A stretch of 56,222 nt of DNA, from positions 1 through 56,222 of the forward strand of contig AUXH01000049.1 in the NCBI GenBank assembly GCA_000482145.1. The letters run 5' to 3'. The notes under the pieces are model-generated. The model saw only the letters and a list, made by a program, of their open reading frames with translations. It was not told the origin of the DNA and searched no databases. Both the position numbers and the translations under genes were made by a program. How positions within the stretch are numbered: position 1 is the first letter of the stretch; every line of letters begins with the position of its first letter. Positions 1-9,929 of this stretch are shown piece by piece. The DNA is from Strigomonas culicis (lineage: Eukaryota > Euglenozoa > Kinetoplastea > Trypanosomatida > Trypanosomatidae).

Positions 1-2
1 CG

Positions 3-2444
3 GCGGCCGCCAGCGCCGCGGATGCGGATCCCCTTCCGGCGGCCGCAGAGGCGAGCCCCACCGGCGCCGCCGCCGCGGTGCGGAAAAAATGGTTTCAGAA
101 AAACCCCTTCTTCCGAAAGTATACCGAGAAGGAAGGCCACCCGAAACCGAACAAGAAGGACCACGCGCGCGGCAAAGGCCGGGCCGGCGAAGGCGCGGCG
201 GCGGCCGCGCCGCCGAGCCCCATCGCGGACGCGCGGTCGCCGTCGCCGCTGCCGCCGCCGGGCGACGTCAACATGAGTCTCGACGAGGGGGTCGGCTCGG
301 ACGGCTCGTCGCCGCTGCTCTTCCACGAGGTGGGCGGCTCCTTCCCGGACCTGCCGTCGCGCGACGAGGACGGGTCGGCCGCGCTGCCGCGCACGCTCGC
401 CACGACGGCGACCGCGACGACGACGCCGAAGGGAAGCTCCAGCGTCAGCCAGGCGCGCGCGTCGCGGGGGGAGGCCGGCCGCACGGTGACCTCCCCGCTG
501 CTGCCTGTCGCATTCAGCGACGGGCGGCTCGACTCCATGCCGTCCACCGCCGCCACAGACCTCGTGGATACCCCGCCCCGCATGCCGCGCAGCAGCCGTG
601 AGGTGTCGCATAGCCGGTGGAGCGGGGGTGGGGGGCAGCAGCCGCCGCCGCCGCCAGGCCCGCGGCGTCTCCTTACGTCACCGCCCTATCCGAGCCCCGG
701 CAGCGGGCGCGGCGGCGTGCCGGTGATGGAGACCTTCAGTGTCACCAACGTCACGCCGTACCGCAAGGTGCTCGAGACGGCGTACACGGTGCCGGCGAAT
801 TATGCAAACAATGACAGCTTCTCCTCCGCCTCCACCGCCTCCACGAACACGGACTACGCCCTCATCCTGCCGGCGCCGCCCAGCGCCCACCTGAGCCACC
901 CCCAGGGCCCCCGCCCGGAGCGGGCCGCGGCGAACGCGGCGGGGAGCACCGCGCGGGACAAGGCCACGCAGCACGGCGGCCGAGCCCCCGCACTGCCGCC
1001 GCCGCCGCTGAGCAGGGAGCTGGTCCAGATAGAGGCGGCGGACGAGGCGGGCAGGCGCGCGCCGAGCCCCAGGGGCCACAGCTGGCCGCTCTCGCCGGCG
1101 CCCCACGACGAGGACGACGACCGCGACCAGGCGGAGGCGGCGGCGGAGGAGGACGCGGCGGAGCCGGCGCGGCACGCGGGCCGTGTGCAGCAGACACCAC
1201 CCGACAGGGGTAGGACTGAGAGGTCGACGAGCGTCTCCTTGTTGGAGGCCAGCGTGGCGACGGTGCTGGCTGACTCGCCCATGTTCGCCGGCCACCGCCG
1301 CAGCAGCACGACCTCCACCACCGTCACCGTCACCCCCAAGGGGCTGCCGCGCGGCGCCGCGGGGGCAGCGGGAAAGACGCCGCCGCCACAAGAGGAAAAA
1401 GAAAAGGAGGAGGAGGATGCGGACGGAGCGCGACACACGCAGGGGCGGCGGGGCAGCGGCCAGCAGAGCCCGGCGAGCAGAAAGAGCTTCTCCGAGTGCA
1501 TCCTGCCGCCGCCGGACGGCGACGAGGGGGTGGTGTATGAGGACGGCGCCAGTCGGGGTCGCGCCGCTTCCGAGTCGCACGACCGGCAGGAATTCACCGA
1601 CACCTTGCGCGCGGACGACGCCGATGCGGCGGCGGCGGATCCCCACGACCCCCACCCCCAGGAGGACGCGGATGTCTCGATTATGAAGGGCAACAGCAGC
1701 AGCAGCCGCAGCGGCGGGCGCTGCTCCTTCTCCTACACCAAGGTGAACCACGCCGTTTCGAGCCCGTACAACAATCATGGTTACAGCAATAGTAACCTGT
1801 ACAATGGTCCCAACAACAGCCACAGCGGCCAATTCCATCATCTACCGGCGAGCGAGAACAGCTTCACGGACTCCACCGCGCTCGCCTCGACGCCGGCGCT
1901 ACCGCTGCAGCAGGAGCCGCTGGCGCGCACGACGACGGCCCTCCCGCTGCATCCATCGCGTTTGTCGCCCTTCGGCGCACAGTTCCAGCCCCGCAGCGAT
2001 CAGCTGAAGGCGGAGGACGGCGCGGACGAGGACGACGACGACGGCGCGGCGGGGCGGCTGCCGCCGCCGGCACAGAAGCCGATGCGCCGTTCGCACAGCT
2101 ACCACGGGGAGCAGTGCCAGCTGCAGCGGGAGGAGCCGATCCTCGTCATGCTACAGCAGCAGCAGCAGCAGCACGCAACCGGCTACGCACAGCATCGCCC
2201 GCGCGCGGCGGCCACGCGCACGAGCGTGAGGAGTCCCGCGGACCCGCCGCCGCCGCCGCCGCCGACGCGACGACGACGACGACGATGGATGCGAAGAAAA
2301 AACACTTGGAGATGGGGCGGCGTGGCAGCACCTCCCCGCGGCGGCACCGCCCGTTCAGCAACTACACGGACAGCCCGAACCACGTCTTCTTGGCTGTGCG
2401 TGGCTGCCCCCCAACAGCGCTCTTTCAGCTCACGACGACGATGA
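3..2444 (+). CDS. 5'-truncated first part of a giant low-complexity protein, frame-shifted from the next entry
   Basis: The frame is open from the left edge, so the true start lies outside the window; the first start-like codon, GTG at 78, has no support as an initiator. GC-rich coding bias is clear in this frame up to a short CAG run near 2150. After about 2280 the frame reads Arg/Pro/Thr junk and stops at 2444, while the coding signal moves to the frame of the next entry. The residues are Ser, Pro, Ala and acidic-rich with poly-Pro and poly-Gln runs and no recognisable domain. The start of the window encodes a basic stretch containing KKWFQKNPFFRKY. I infer that this and the next entry are one gene of more than 2,100 codons, interrupted by a frameshift or an assembly error in simple repeats. 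Function unknown. Confidence 0.6.
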   Translation, partial: AAASAADADPLPAAAEASPTGAAAAVRKKWFQKNPFFRKYTEKEGHPKPNKKDHARGKGRAGEGAAAAAPPSPIADARSPSPLPPPGDVNMSLDEGVGSDGSSPLLFHEVGGSFPDLPSRDEDGSAALPRTLATTATATTTPKGSSSVSQARASRGEAGRTVTSPLLPVAFSDGRLDSMPSTAATDLVDTPPRMPRSSREVSHSRWSGGGGQQPPPPPGPRRLLTSPPYPSPGSGRGGVPVMETFSVTNVTPYRKVLETAYTVPANYANNDSFSSASTASTNTDYALILPAPPSAHLSHPQGPRPERAAANAAGSTARDKATQHGGRAPALPPPPLSRELVQIEAADEAGRRAPSPRGHSWPLSPAPHDEDDDRDQAEAAAEEDAAEPARHAGRVQQTPPDRGRTERSTSVSLLEASVATVLADSPMFAGHRRSSTTSTTVTVTPKGLPRGAAGAAGKTPPPQEEKEKEEEDADGARHTQGRRGSGQQSPASRKSFSECILPPPDGDEGVVYEDGASRGRAASESHDRQEFTDTLRADDADAAAADPHDPHPQEDADVSIMKGNSSSSRSGGRCSFSYTKVNHAVSSPYNNHGYSNSNLYNGPNNSHSGQFHHLPASENSFTDSTALASTPALPLQQEPLARTTTALPLHPSRLSPFGAQFQPRSDQLKAEDGADEDDDDGAAGRLPPPAQKPMRRSHSYHGEQCQLQREEPILVMLQQQQQQHATGYAQHRPRAAATRTSVRSPADPPPPPPPTRRRRRRWMRRKNTWRWGGVAAPPRGGTARSATTRTARTTSSWLCVAAPQQRSFSSRRR

Positions 2445-5400
2445 ATGACAGCCTTACGACACCTAATAACACGCGTGGGAGCAACGACAAACGGACGCCG
2501 CCGCAGAGTATGATGGAGTATGCGAGCCACCGCCACACCAAGCGGATCGTGTCCTTGAAGGACGCGACGCCGTCCATGGTGCTGCACGCCGGCGAGTGGT
2601 ACTCGGACGAGGACGACCTGCCGCTGCTGCAGGTGGCGCGCGCGGAGCGGCGGGAGGGGCCGCCGCGGCACCCGCGTCGCTCGCCCGAAAGCGAGGATGG
2701 CGGAGGCGGGTTTTTCTCCTTCGCCGCGCACAACGACGACAGCGATGGCGGCGAAGAAGAAGAGGAGGAGGAGGGCGCGGCTGAAGCCCGGCGGCACATG
2801 CGCCACGCACACACGGGCAAGCCGTACGGAAAGAGCACACGGAAGAACCCCAACGAGGCCTCTTCTCCCTTCTCTCTCCGCACGCTGGACGAGGAAGAGG
2901 TCGGCGACGAAGCATCGGACGACGCGGCGCGCACCGACCGCCGGCGTGCGGGTGCGGCGGCCGGCCGTGGCAGCGCGCCGCGCGCGGGGACGCGGCAGCA
3001 GGAGCTGGAGGGGAGCAGCAGCGGCGAGAGCCCCGCCCCGCCGACGGGCTCCGAGCTCCGGGTGTTCGAGGAGGTGCGCAGTGAAGATACGGGGCATAAT
3101 CACAACCACCCTGTGACAGCGAACCCTTCGATGCATAATAACCCAACCAACAGTAACAGCGACAACGAGCGGACGCACAGCAGCTTCAACAACACGGCGA
3201 CGACGATCACGGCGGTCGCAGGGCCCACCGTGAGTAGCTCGATGCCCACCGGCGGGTCCCGGCGCTATCAAAAGCGCGGCGGCGCGGCGCTCCGCCAGGC
3301 GCATCCGGCAAACTTTGTCTTGTCCACCGCCTTGCGGAACTTCGTCGAGGTGTCCTCGTCCGGTGCCTTCTCGCCCTCGTCGCCGCCGCCGCTGCCGCTG
3401 CCGGGCGACGCGGAGGCCGCGCTGTTTGCCGGACCCACGCGGCACCGGCGGACGCTGTCGCCGTCACCCTCCGCGTCGCAGGAGAGCAACAACTGCAGCC
3501 CCAAGTACCGGGACCTGGCGCCGCCGGCGGCCGCGGTGCGTGTGGGTGGGGAGGAGCCGGAGGCGGCGGCGGATGTGGTGCCGCCAGCGCGCGATGCCGC
3601 CCCCGCGCCGCCGCGGAGCCTCGGCGCCGGCGGCGGCCGCCAGGGGGCGTGGTGGAACACCACGCACCTGTTTGGCGCCGGCCAGACCCAGGCGCTGGCG
3701 AACAACCTCGCGAACCATCCGCAGAGCAGCACGAGCTTCGGTGAGATAGGCAGCGGCATGTTCGACGGCTACATGGCCGTGCAGGCGACGGCTTCGCAGG
3801 AGAGCGCGGACGAGCTGTCGGCGACCGTGGTGTTTCACAACCCGGACGGCAACTACCGGCTGGAGAAGGATGGAGACGCGAGTACAAATACGGCCAGTGC
3901 TGTGCTGAATCATAGCCATGCCAGTGCCACCGCTCGAGGGGATAAGGTGATCTCGCGGCGCACGAAGAAGAAGATCCTGCCGTATAAGTACATCATCACC
4001 CGTGACGCGGGGGAGGAGGAAACTAAGACCTTGGCTTCCGGCATCCATCAACATCATGATGCCGTTAATACGACGAACGCGAGTGTCATTGTGAACACGA
4101 GTGGGGAATGCGGGAATGGCGGTGACCAGACCATGTTGGATCCGGAGGAAGAGGCGGCGGTGCAACCGCGGATGGACACGACGGCTACAACCGAAACTGA
4201 AAAGCCGGAGGAGGACGATCAAGGCCGCGCCAGACCTTCGATGGATACGGAGCTGCACATTCCGGTACCGCTGCCCATCCCCGCCAGTGCGAGTCATACC
4301 CCTCCGACGACAGGGAGTATGGAGGAACTCAACTGCATGGGGAAGCGCCTGACGCTCATCGGCCCCGGGAACAGCTCGGAGGAGGCGTCCTTGCATCATT
4401 CCCCGCTCTGTGTCCAACAGAGTCCCCTCGACCTGAGCGGCGGTAGCAGCAATCACCAGCCTCCTAGCCAGCATACGAGCAGCAACACACATTCGCCTGT
4501 GTTTCGCTTCTACCAGCAGCCGCATCGGCCGTCGCCGCACTCGTCCGCCCCACGCTACCTACATGCCCACAGCCTGGAGGACATGGATGAGGAGGACCTC
4601 CACTTCGGCGACCAGGACGACGAGGAAGAAGAAGAGGAGGAGAACGATGCGGATACCATTCACATCCATAACAATATCCATCAGCTGCTCCTCCAGCAGC
4701 AGTCGCCGTTCCTGTCCATGTCGACGAACAACGACACCAGCACCGTGATGACGGCCCCGAACCACAACACGGTGCTGACCCTGAACGCCGATACACCGAA
4801 GAACAATAATAATCGTAATAAGGACAACCATGCAGTGCCACAGAGCGTCGCCGATGAGACAGAGCACACGAGTATGACGCAGCATCAGGCGTCCCCGCTG
4901 CCGCCGGAGAGCGCGGCGACGGCCACGGTCGCGACGGATGCGGACGGCAGCAGCGCACGCAGCAGGTCACCCTCCTCCCCACAACTGGCGTGCTCCCCGC
5001 AGGATGAGTTTCCGAGTGGTGCACCGGACGAGCGTCTCCACCCGCACCTGGTGGATCCAACGGCTCCTACTGCTCTTGCAGTGCCCTCGCACCGTGAGAG
5101 GCGCACGAGCCGCTCCGTCGACGCGCACGGCGCGGCCGCCCAAAGGCGTACGGTCTGCTGGGAGCTGCTCGCGGCGGAGGAGGCGGAGGAGCGCGAGTTA
5201 CTGATGGCGTTCGCACAGAACGCCCTCGACCGCCGCCAGCGGCAGATCGAGGAGGCACTGGCGGAGGCGCGGTGCTGGCAGCAAGAGCAGCAGCAGCAGC
5301 AGCAGCGACCATCACGGCACTCGCCGACCGCATCGCGCGAACGGGAGGGAAGAGAACGAGAGGAAGAGAAAGAGAGCGTCAAGGAGGACGGCGATGGGGC

Positions 5401-6622
5401 GCTGCCGGCGCCGCACCGCCGCAGCGGCAGCGGCAGCGGGAACAGCACCAGCAGCAGCAGTCGCCGCGAGAGGCTCTCGCACCCCGCACCGCGTGGGAGC
5501 GCGGCGCCGAACGGCATCCAGAAGAACAATAGTAATAGCTATTTCGGCAGCAGCGGGACGGCGATCACACTGAGCACCCCCCGGTGGATGCCTCTACACT
5601 TCAACAAAGCGAGCTTCAACAATGATACCGTCAGCAGCCTCGGTACACTCACGATCGAGGGCAACTCGTTACGCGCGAACATCAATCCAAACCCTCCAAA
5701 CACCGACACGGGCACTACGAATCATAATGATGCTACTACTGGGAAATCACCGGATGGCGCGGGCCGTCACGGCAGCCGCGACGGGAGCGGTCGCAGCAGC
5801 CTGGACGGCGGAGACCTTCTCCATCGTGAGACGACGGAGCCGCTGACGCGGCCACCGGCACGCACGGAGGCGGATGCGCGGCGACGGCCACTCAGCAGCG
5901 GCGCGGCCGTGGCCTCCACGCCGTCGGATGGCAGCGCGGATGCGCAGGGCACATCCGTCCTCTCAATGACCAGCAACGTGGACGCCACCCGCACGTACTC
6001 GGAGAGCCCCTCCGGCACGTGGCAGCAGGGCGAGGAGGCGGCGGCGCCGGACGAGCTCACCCCCGCGGCGCCGCCGTCGCACCCGCTCGCGTGCGACGGC
6101 GATGGCGTTGTGCGCCGACCCGAGGCGCGCGCGGCGTCACCGTCGCCGCAGCCGCCCGCGCCAGCGGTGGTGCCCGCGCGCATCGCAACGATCGTGACCC
6201 CCATCGCGACCGCCGCGCACGGCACCCTGCCCGGCGCGTCCCAGCTGCTGCCCAGCGTCAGGGCGGCCTCGCCGTCCGCCTCCGTCTCCCTCGCACGCTC
6301 GCGGTCGAAGTCGAAGAGCATCGGCCAGATCGTCTGTCGTTACTGCCTGCACCCGTACGACTCGGCCGACGTGTGCCGCGTGCACCCGCAGCACGCCCGC
6401 CACGCCGACCTCCGCGCGCGGCGGAAGCAGGAGAAGGCGGTGAAGAAGCAGGCCCAGCGGCTGCTGCGGCAGGCGCTGGCGGAGGAGGAGGCGGCGGCAG
6501 CGCGGGGTGAGAGCCCGCGCAGCAACCGCCACGACGGGCCACTGCGCGCCGCCATCGCCTTGCTGATCGAGAACGACATCATTACAAAGAACGGCTCCAT
6601 CGCCAGCTTAATCAGCAAGTAG
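2114..6622 (+). CDS. Main part of the giant low-complexity protein, with a C-terminal CxxC/CxxH motif
   Basis: This frame is open from 2114, where the nominal start is only a GTG inside the preceding frame. It becomes the evident coding frame by about 2290 and ends at TAG 6620-6622. It carries runs of Glu, Asp, Gln, Asn, Thr and Ser, suggesting a mostly disordered protein. Several local patches, such as the one holding NYRLEKDGD near 3850, look less repetitive. The last 110 residues are the most ordered: a CRYCLHP...VCRVHPQH pattern (C-x2-C-x9-C-x2-H) could bind zinc, followed by a Lys/Arg/Ala helix resembling a coiled coil and a hydrophobic tail. I do not recognise the family. There is no intergenic tract between this and the preceding entry, so both are probably one gene. 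Confidence 0.65.
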   Translation: MPAAAGGADPRHATAAAAAARNRLRTASPARGGHAHEREESRGPAAAAAADATTTTTMDAKKKHLEMGRRGSTSPRRHRPFSNYTDSPNHVFLAVRGCPPTALFQLTTTMNDSLTTPNNTRGSNDKRTPPQSMMEYASHRHTKRIVSLKDATPSMVLHAGEWYSDEDDLPLLQVARAERREGPPRHPRRSPESEDGGGGFFSFAAHNDDSDGGEEEEEEEGAAEARRHMRHAHTGKPYGKSTRKNPNEASSPFSLRTLDEEEVGDEASDDAARTDRRRAGAAAGRGSAPRAGTRQQELEGSSSGESPAPPTGSELRVFEEVRSEDTGHNHNHPVTANPSMHNNPTNSNSDNERTHSSFNNTATTITAVAGPTVSSSMPTGGSRRYQKRGGAALRQAHPANFVLSTALRNFVEVSSSGAFSPSSPPPLPLPGDAEAALFAGPTRHRRTLSPSPSASQESNNCSPKYRDLAPPAAAVRVGGEEPEAAADVVPPARDAAPAPPRSLGAGGGRQGAWWNTTHLFGAGQTQALANNLANHPQSSTSFGEIGSGMFDGYMAVQATASQESADELSATVVFHNPDGNYRLEKDGDASTNTASAVLNHSHASATARGDKVISRRTKKKILPYKYIITRDAGEEETKTLASGIHQHHDAVNTTNASVIVNTSGECGNGGDQTMLDPEEEAAVQPRMDTTATTETEKPEEDDQGRARPSMDTELHIPVPLPIPASASHTPPTTGSMEELNCMGKRLTLIGPGNSSEEASLHHSPLCVQQSPLDLSGGSSNHQPPSQHTSSNTHSPVFRFYQQPHRPSPHSSAPRYLHAHSLEDMDEEDLHFGDQDDEEEEEEENDADTIHIHNNIHQLLLQQQSPFLSMSTNNDTSTVMTAPNHNTVLTLNADTPKNNNNRNKDNHAVPQSVADETEHTSMTQHQASPLPPESAATATVATDADGSSARSRSPSSPQLACSPQDEFPSGAPDERLHPHLVDPTAPTALAVPSHRERRTSRSVDAHGAAAQRRTVCWELLAAEEAEERELLMAFAQNALDRRQRQIEEALAEARCWQQEQQQQQQRPSRHSPTASREREGREREEEKESVKEDGDGALPAPHRRSGSGSGNSTSSSSRRERLSHPAPRGSAAPNGIQKNNSNSYFGSSGTAITLSTPRWMPLHFNKASFNNDTVSSLGTLTIEGNSLRANINPNPPNTDTGTTNHNDATTGKSPDGAGRHGSRDGSGRSSLDGGDLLHRETTEPLTRPPARTEADARRRPLSSGAAVASTPSDGSADAQGTSVLSMTSNVDATRTYSESPSGTWQQGEEAAAPDELTPAAPPSHPLACDGDGVVRRPEARAASPSPQPPAPAVVPARIATIVTPIATAAHGTLPGASQLLPSVRAASPSASVSLARSRSKSKSIGQIVCRYCLHPYDSADVCRVHPQHARHADLRARRKQEKAVKKQAQRLLRQALAEEEAAAARGESPRSNRHDGPLRAAIALLIENDIITKNGSIASLISK

Positions 6623-6984
6623 GACTGCGACCACCACCGCAACCGCCACACACACACGTACACAATGGAGGAATAAAAAAGAATTTTACACTGTATGATT
6701 CTCTTTCACTTTTTTCTTTTTTCTTTCGTATTCTTCTCTTTTATTTTCAGATATCGAGCTTTGATCATTGCACTTGTTGTTATTTTGTTTTTTCCATTTT
6801 GTGTATTCAAATATGTGTATTCCCACACAATCAAACAACAATAAAAAAAAGAAACACTATCATCGCAGTTCTTTCTCTATTTGGTTGTGTCCCTGTTTAC
6901 TTCTGCTCTACATCCTTTTCCTTCTCTCTCTTTCTTTCCTTCGTTCGGTTCGTTGACCGCAGAGTAGCAGCAGCTGCGACATCC
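6623..6984. other. AT-rich intergenic spacer with processing signals
   Basis: No gene seen. The spacer is T-rich with several poly-T/TTTTC tracts and a polypyrimidine tract directly upstream of the next gene. I read it as 3' UTR plus trans-splicing signal. Confidence 0.6.
6903..6962 (+). promoter_or_regulatory. Predicted polypyrimidine tract and spliced-leader acceptor AG
   Basis: A long C/T tract ends in GACCGCAG at 6962, with the first downstream in-frame ATG at 6985. The open frame extends upstream through this tract, so the acceptor decides the start: translation from 6799 would be removed by trans-splicing. Inference from kinetoplastid processing rules; not tested. Confidence 0.55.
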
Positions 6985-9708
6985 ATGGAATCCACCAGGC
7001 GCTTCAAGACCATCCGTGTGGCGCGTCGCGCCGCGGGCGCCGCCATCGCCGCGGCCGCGCGGCCCTTTCTGACGTTCCACCGCGATCACGGCACCGCGAT
7101 GCAGAGCCTCTACAGCGGCGGGCGGCGCGAGGCGCTGCTCGAACGAGAGCAGCAGCGCCGCGCGCTGCAGGCCCCGCCGCCGGTGCCGCTCCTGCCGCCG
7201 CCGGACGGCGACTGGCCGAGCTACCCCATCGATGCCACCGAGTTCAGCACGCGCTACGCAGACGGCGGGCAGGCGCAGCGGCAACAGGCGGAGGAGCAGG
7301 CAGCGGCGGGGCGGCAGGGGCAGGCGGAGGTGGCGGCGCCGTCATGCGAAGCGAGCGGCGCGCGCACGTGGGCGGTGGTGTCGGAAGAAGAGCGGCGGCA
7401 GATCCTGCTGCTCCAGAAGCCGTTGCTCTCCTCGAGCTCTCCGGACGGCACGACTAAGAGCAGTCTGCAGGCGCTGTTCGAGTGCTACACGGATCGGTCG
7501 CTCGTCGCCCCACTCATCGCGACGGCCACCGCTGTCCCCACGCAAAAGAAAAGTCGGGCCATCCGCCTGCAGCGGCGCCCACATGCAGGCAACTGGCTTG
7601 CATCGTCCGATGCAGCGGCGGACACGGAGTCGATCGCGATTCAAAAGTCAAAGGGCTGGATTTGCCACCACTGCCATCACGTCCACGCGGGCGCGCGGTC
7701 GCGGACCGTGTGCACCCAGTGCCACCGCCTCCGCTTTGACATTTTCTACAACCTGGAGGAGCTCTTCGCGCCCTTCTATCTCACGGACGGCGAGTGTGGC
7801 GAGGCGCGGGCGCGCATCGAGGAGATCGGTCTCAACGCGAAGTTCGCGGAGTCGCTGGTGAAGTGGCGGACGCACCCCCAGAACTGGATCTGCACCCACT
7901 GCCTCGAGTTCAACTTCGACCCCCGTCTCGTTGAAAAGCAAAAGGCGCAGTACAACATCATCTTGAACAGCTTGGTCCAGTCCCCGCCGGGGGCGGAGGT
8001 GCCGAACCGATGCCGCTGCTGCCACCTCCCGCGCGAGAGCGGCGCTGCTCCCGTGCACGGCGCGCCGCCGGTCTCCACGGCGGCGCCGCCCCACGTCCCG
8101 CACCTGTCCATCCAGGACGAGGTGCTGCTCTATAAGTCCCTCTTCAGTATCGTCAACACGCGGAACCGGACGATCCGATGGCGCTGTGTTTCGTGTCGTG
8201 AGACGAACAGCCTGCAGACAAACGTGTGCCGCCAGTGCGGCCGCGACCGCTTCCAGCTCTACGTGCAGTGCCCGTCCTGCGGCGACGGCGACAATCGCCT
8301 GACGAACGCCATGTGCTACAGCGGGGTCGACCTGCCGCCGCTGCCGCCGGCGGCGGAGGCGGCGCTGCTGGCGGCGGGCGTGCGGCCCGCCGCCGCCGGT
8401 GATGCTGGCGACAGCGACAAGGACGCGCGCGCGCGGGCGCGGCAGCGCAACGCGCGGCTCGCGGCGTGGCTGCGGGAGCTGCAGGCGCGCCCCGCGGCGG
8501 CGCGGCAGGCCGACTACGCGGCGCGCCACGCGCGGCACCCTTTTGGGCTGCACAACTGCTACGCCCCCTACACGTGCTGGCTGACGTGCCGCCGCTGCCG
8601 CGGCGCCCTCCACGGCGGCATCGTCGGCTACTCCTACACGGAGGACGTCCGCGCCCCCTCCGCCGGCGCGGACTCACCAGACCCGACCGCACCGCATCTG
8701 CAGCAGCGGTCGCACCCGCGTGGTGGTGGTGATGGGGGTGATGCCGTCGGGGACGCGCCGCGCCGTGGCGTGAATGATTTTGTGTTCAACAACGTGCTCT
8801 GGTTCTGCGCGTGTGGCTGCGTGAACATCAGCAAGTCGCGCAGCTGCCTCCGCTGCCGGCTGCCGCGGGAGGTGCTCGACCGGCGGCGGGACTTCTTCAC
8901 CAAGTTCGTCTTCTTCGACGCGACAGCGCAGAACCACGACGGCGCGCACGCGCCGTGTGAGCCGCGGCGCGCGTACGAGCCGCCCGCGTTTATCTTTCAA
9001 CGGAAGCCGACGACCACCGCCTTTGATTTTGAACACTGCTCGGACTGGCTCTGTCGGCACTGCGAGGGGATCAACTCGGCCTCCTACTACGTGGTGAAGG
9101 AGCTGCGCCGCCGCCCGGCGCCCGGCCACCCGTCGGCGGCTGCCGCGTCCTCATCACCAGAGGCGGGGCAGACGGAAAAAAAGGCGGTGCTGCAGTTGGG
9201 CCAGAGCCGCTGCCAGCACTGCCGCCGCCCGTGGCACTATGACGTGCTGGAACAGCACCACGACGCGGCGCACACCCCATCGTTGCATCCTCCTCTTTCT
9301 CCACCACATCCGCCTCCGCCACAGCAGCAGCAGGGCGGCAATGTGATCTGGAGCTGCGCCTGTCATGAGGTGAACGATCAGACCCCGTTTTCCTTTGCCG
9401 CCCTAGGAGCCGAGCCGCCGCCGCAGCAGCAGCAACAACAGCAGCCGGCGCTGCCGGCGTGGTCGGAGACGTTCCTGGGGAAGGCACTGGGGCTACCGGC
9501 GGCTCCGCCGCCGGGGGACGCGTCGTCGTCGCTCAACCTGAACGCGCTGTTTCGCCAGTGCTGCCGCAGCTGCGGGCTGCCCGGCCTGCCGCAGCTGCGC
9601 GTCGATGTGCTCTCGCTGTGGCGGCGCGGCGACTGGCTCTGCCTCTATTGCGGGAAGCACAATTACCGAGACCGTGCCGTCTGCGTCTGCGGCGCCGCGC
9701 GGGTGTGA
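6985..9708 (+). CDS. RanBP2-type zinc-finger array protein, probably mitochondrial
   Basis: The protein has 907 residues. The N-terminus MESTRRFKTIRVARRAAG is rich in Arg and Ala and looks like a mitochondrial presequence. Pairs of CxxC follow W or F at about eight places (near residues 224, 301, 398, 532, 607, 688, 789 and 883), e.g. WICHHCHHV, WRCVSCRETN and WLCLYCGKHN, most with Asn after the first pair and a second CxxC downstream. This W-x-C-x2-C-x(n)-N-x(n)-C-x2-C layout is that of RanBP2-type fingers, which usually bind single-stranded RNA or protein. Finger 4 (WLTCRRCRG) lacks an obvious second pair. Poly-Gln and Ala/Pro spacers separate some fingers. I infer an RNA-binding role in the kinetoplast-mitochondrion. 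Start at 6985 is preferred over 6799 because of the splice tract. Confidence 0.75.
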   Translation: MESTRRFKTIRVARRAAGAAIAAAARPFLTFHRDHGTAMQSLYSGGRREALLEREQQRRALQAPPPVPLLPPPDGDWPSYPIDATEFSTRYADGGQAQRQQAEEQAAAGRQGQAEVAAPSCEASGARTWAVVSEEERRQILLLQKPLLSSSSPDGTTKSSLQALFECYTDRSLVAPLIATATAVPTQKKSRAIRLQRRPHAGNWLASSDAAADTESIAIQKSKGWICHHCHHVHAGARSRTVCTQCHRLRFDIFYNLEELFAPFYLTDGECGEARARIEEIGLNAKFAESLVKWRTHPQNWICTHCLEFNFDPRLVEKQKAQYNIILNSLVQSPPGAEVPNRCRCCHLPRESGAAPVHGAPPVSTAAPPHVPHLSIQDEVLLYKSLFSIVNTRNRTIRWRCVSCRETNSLQTNVCRQCGRDRFQLYVQCPSCGDGDNRLTNAMCYSGVDLPPLPPAAEAALLAAGVRPAAAGDAGDSDKDARARARQRNARLAAWLRELQARPAAARQADYAARHARHPFGLHNCYAPYTCWLTCRRCRGALHGGIVGYSYTEDVRAPSAGADSPDPTAPHLQQRSHPRGGGDGGDAVGDAPRRGVNDFVFNNVLWFCACGCVNISKSRSCLRCRLPREVLDRRRDFFTKFVFFDATAQNHDGAHAPCEPRRAYEPPAFIFQRKPTTTAFDFEHCSDWLCRHCEGINSASYYVVKELRRRPAPGHPSAAAASSSPEAGQTEKKAVLQLGQSRCQHCRRPWHYDVLEQHHDAAHTPSLHPPLSPPHPPPPQQQQGGNVIWSCACHEVNDQTPFSFAALGAEPPPQQQQQQQPALPAWSETFLGKALGLPAAPPPGDASSSLNLNALFRQCCRSCGLPGLPQLRVDVLSLWRRGDWLCLYCGKHNYRDRAVCVCGAARV

Positions 9709-9929
9709 GTGGCGGTAACACACAGAATAAGCGTCATCCTACATGATCGATTTTGAGTGTGTATGTGTGAAGGAATAGGATGAGATTGTTGATTGCTGTT
9801 TCCTTTTTTTTTGTTTAATTGACCTTCTTTCTCTCCCCTTTTTACACCTCTTTCTGCCTATATAGAGTATACTGAAATACCAAAAGATACCAAAAGAAAA
9901 TAGAAGAAAAAAAAAAGAAAAAGAAGACG

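Noticed and set aside
678..3445. Long minus-strand frames opposite the giant gene
   Set aside because: Arg, Val and Ala-rich translations with no domain, opposite a frame with clear coding bias.
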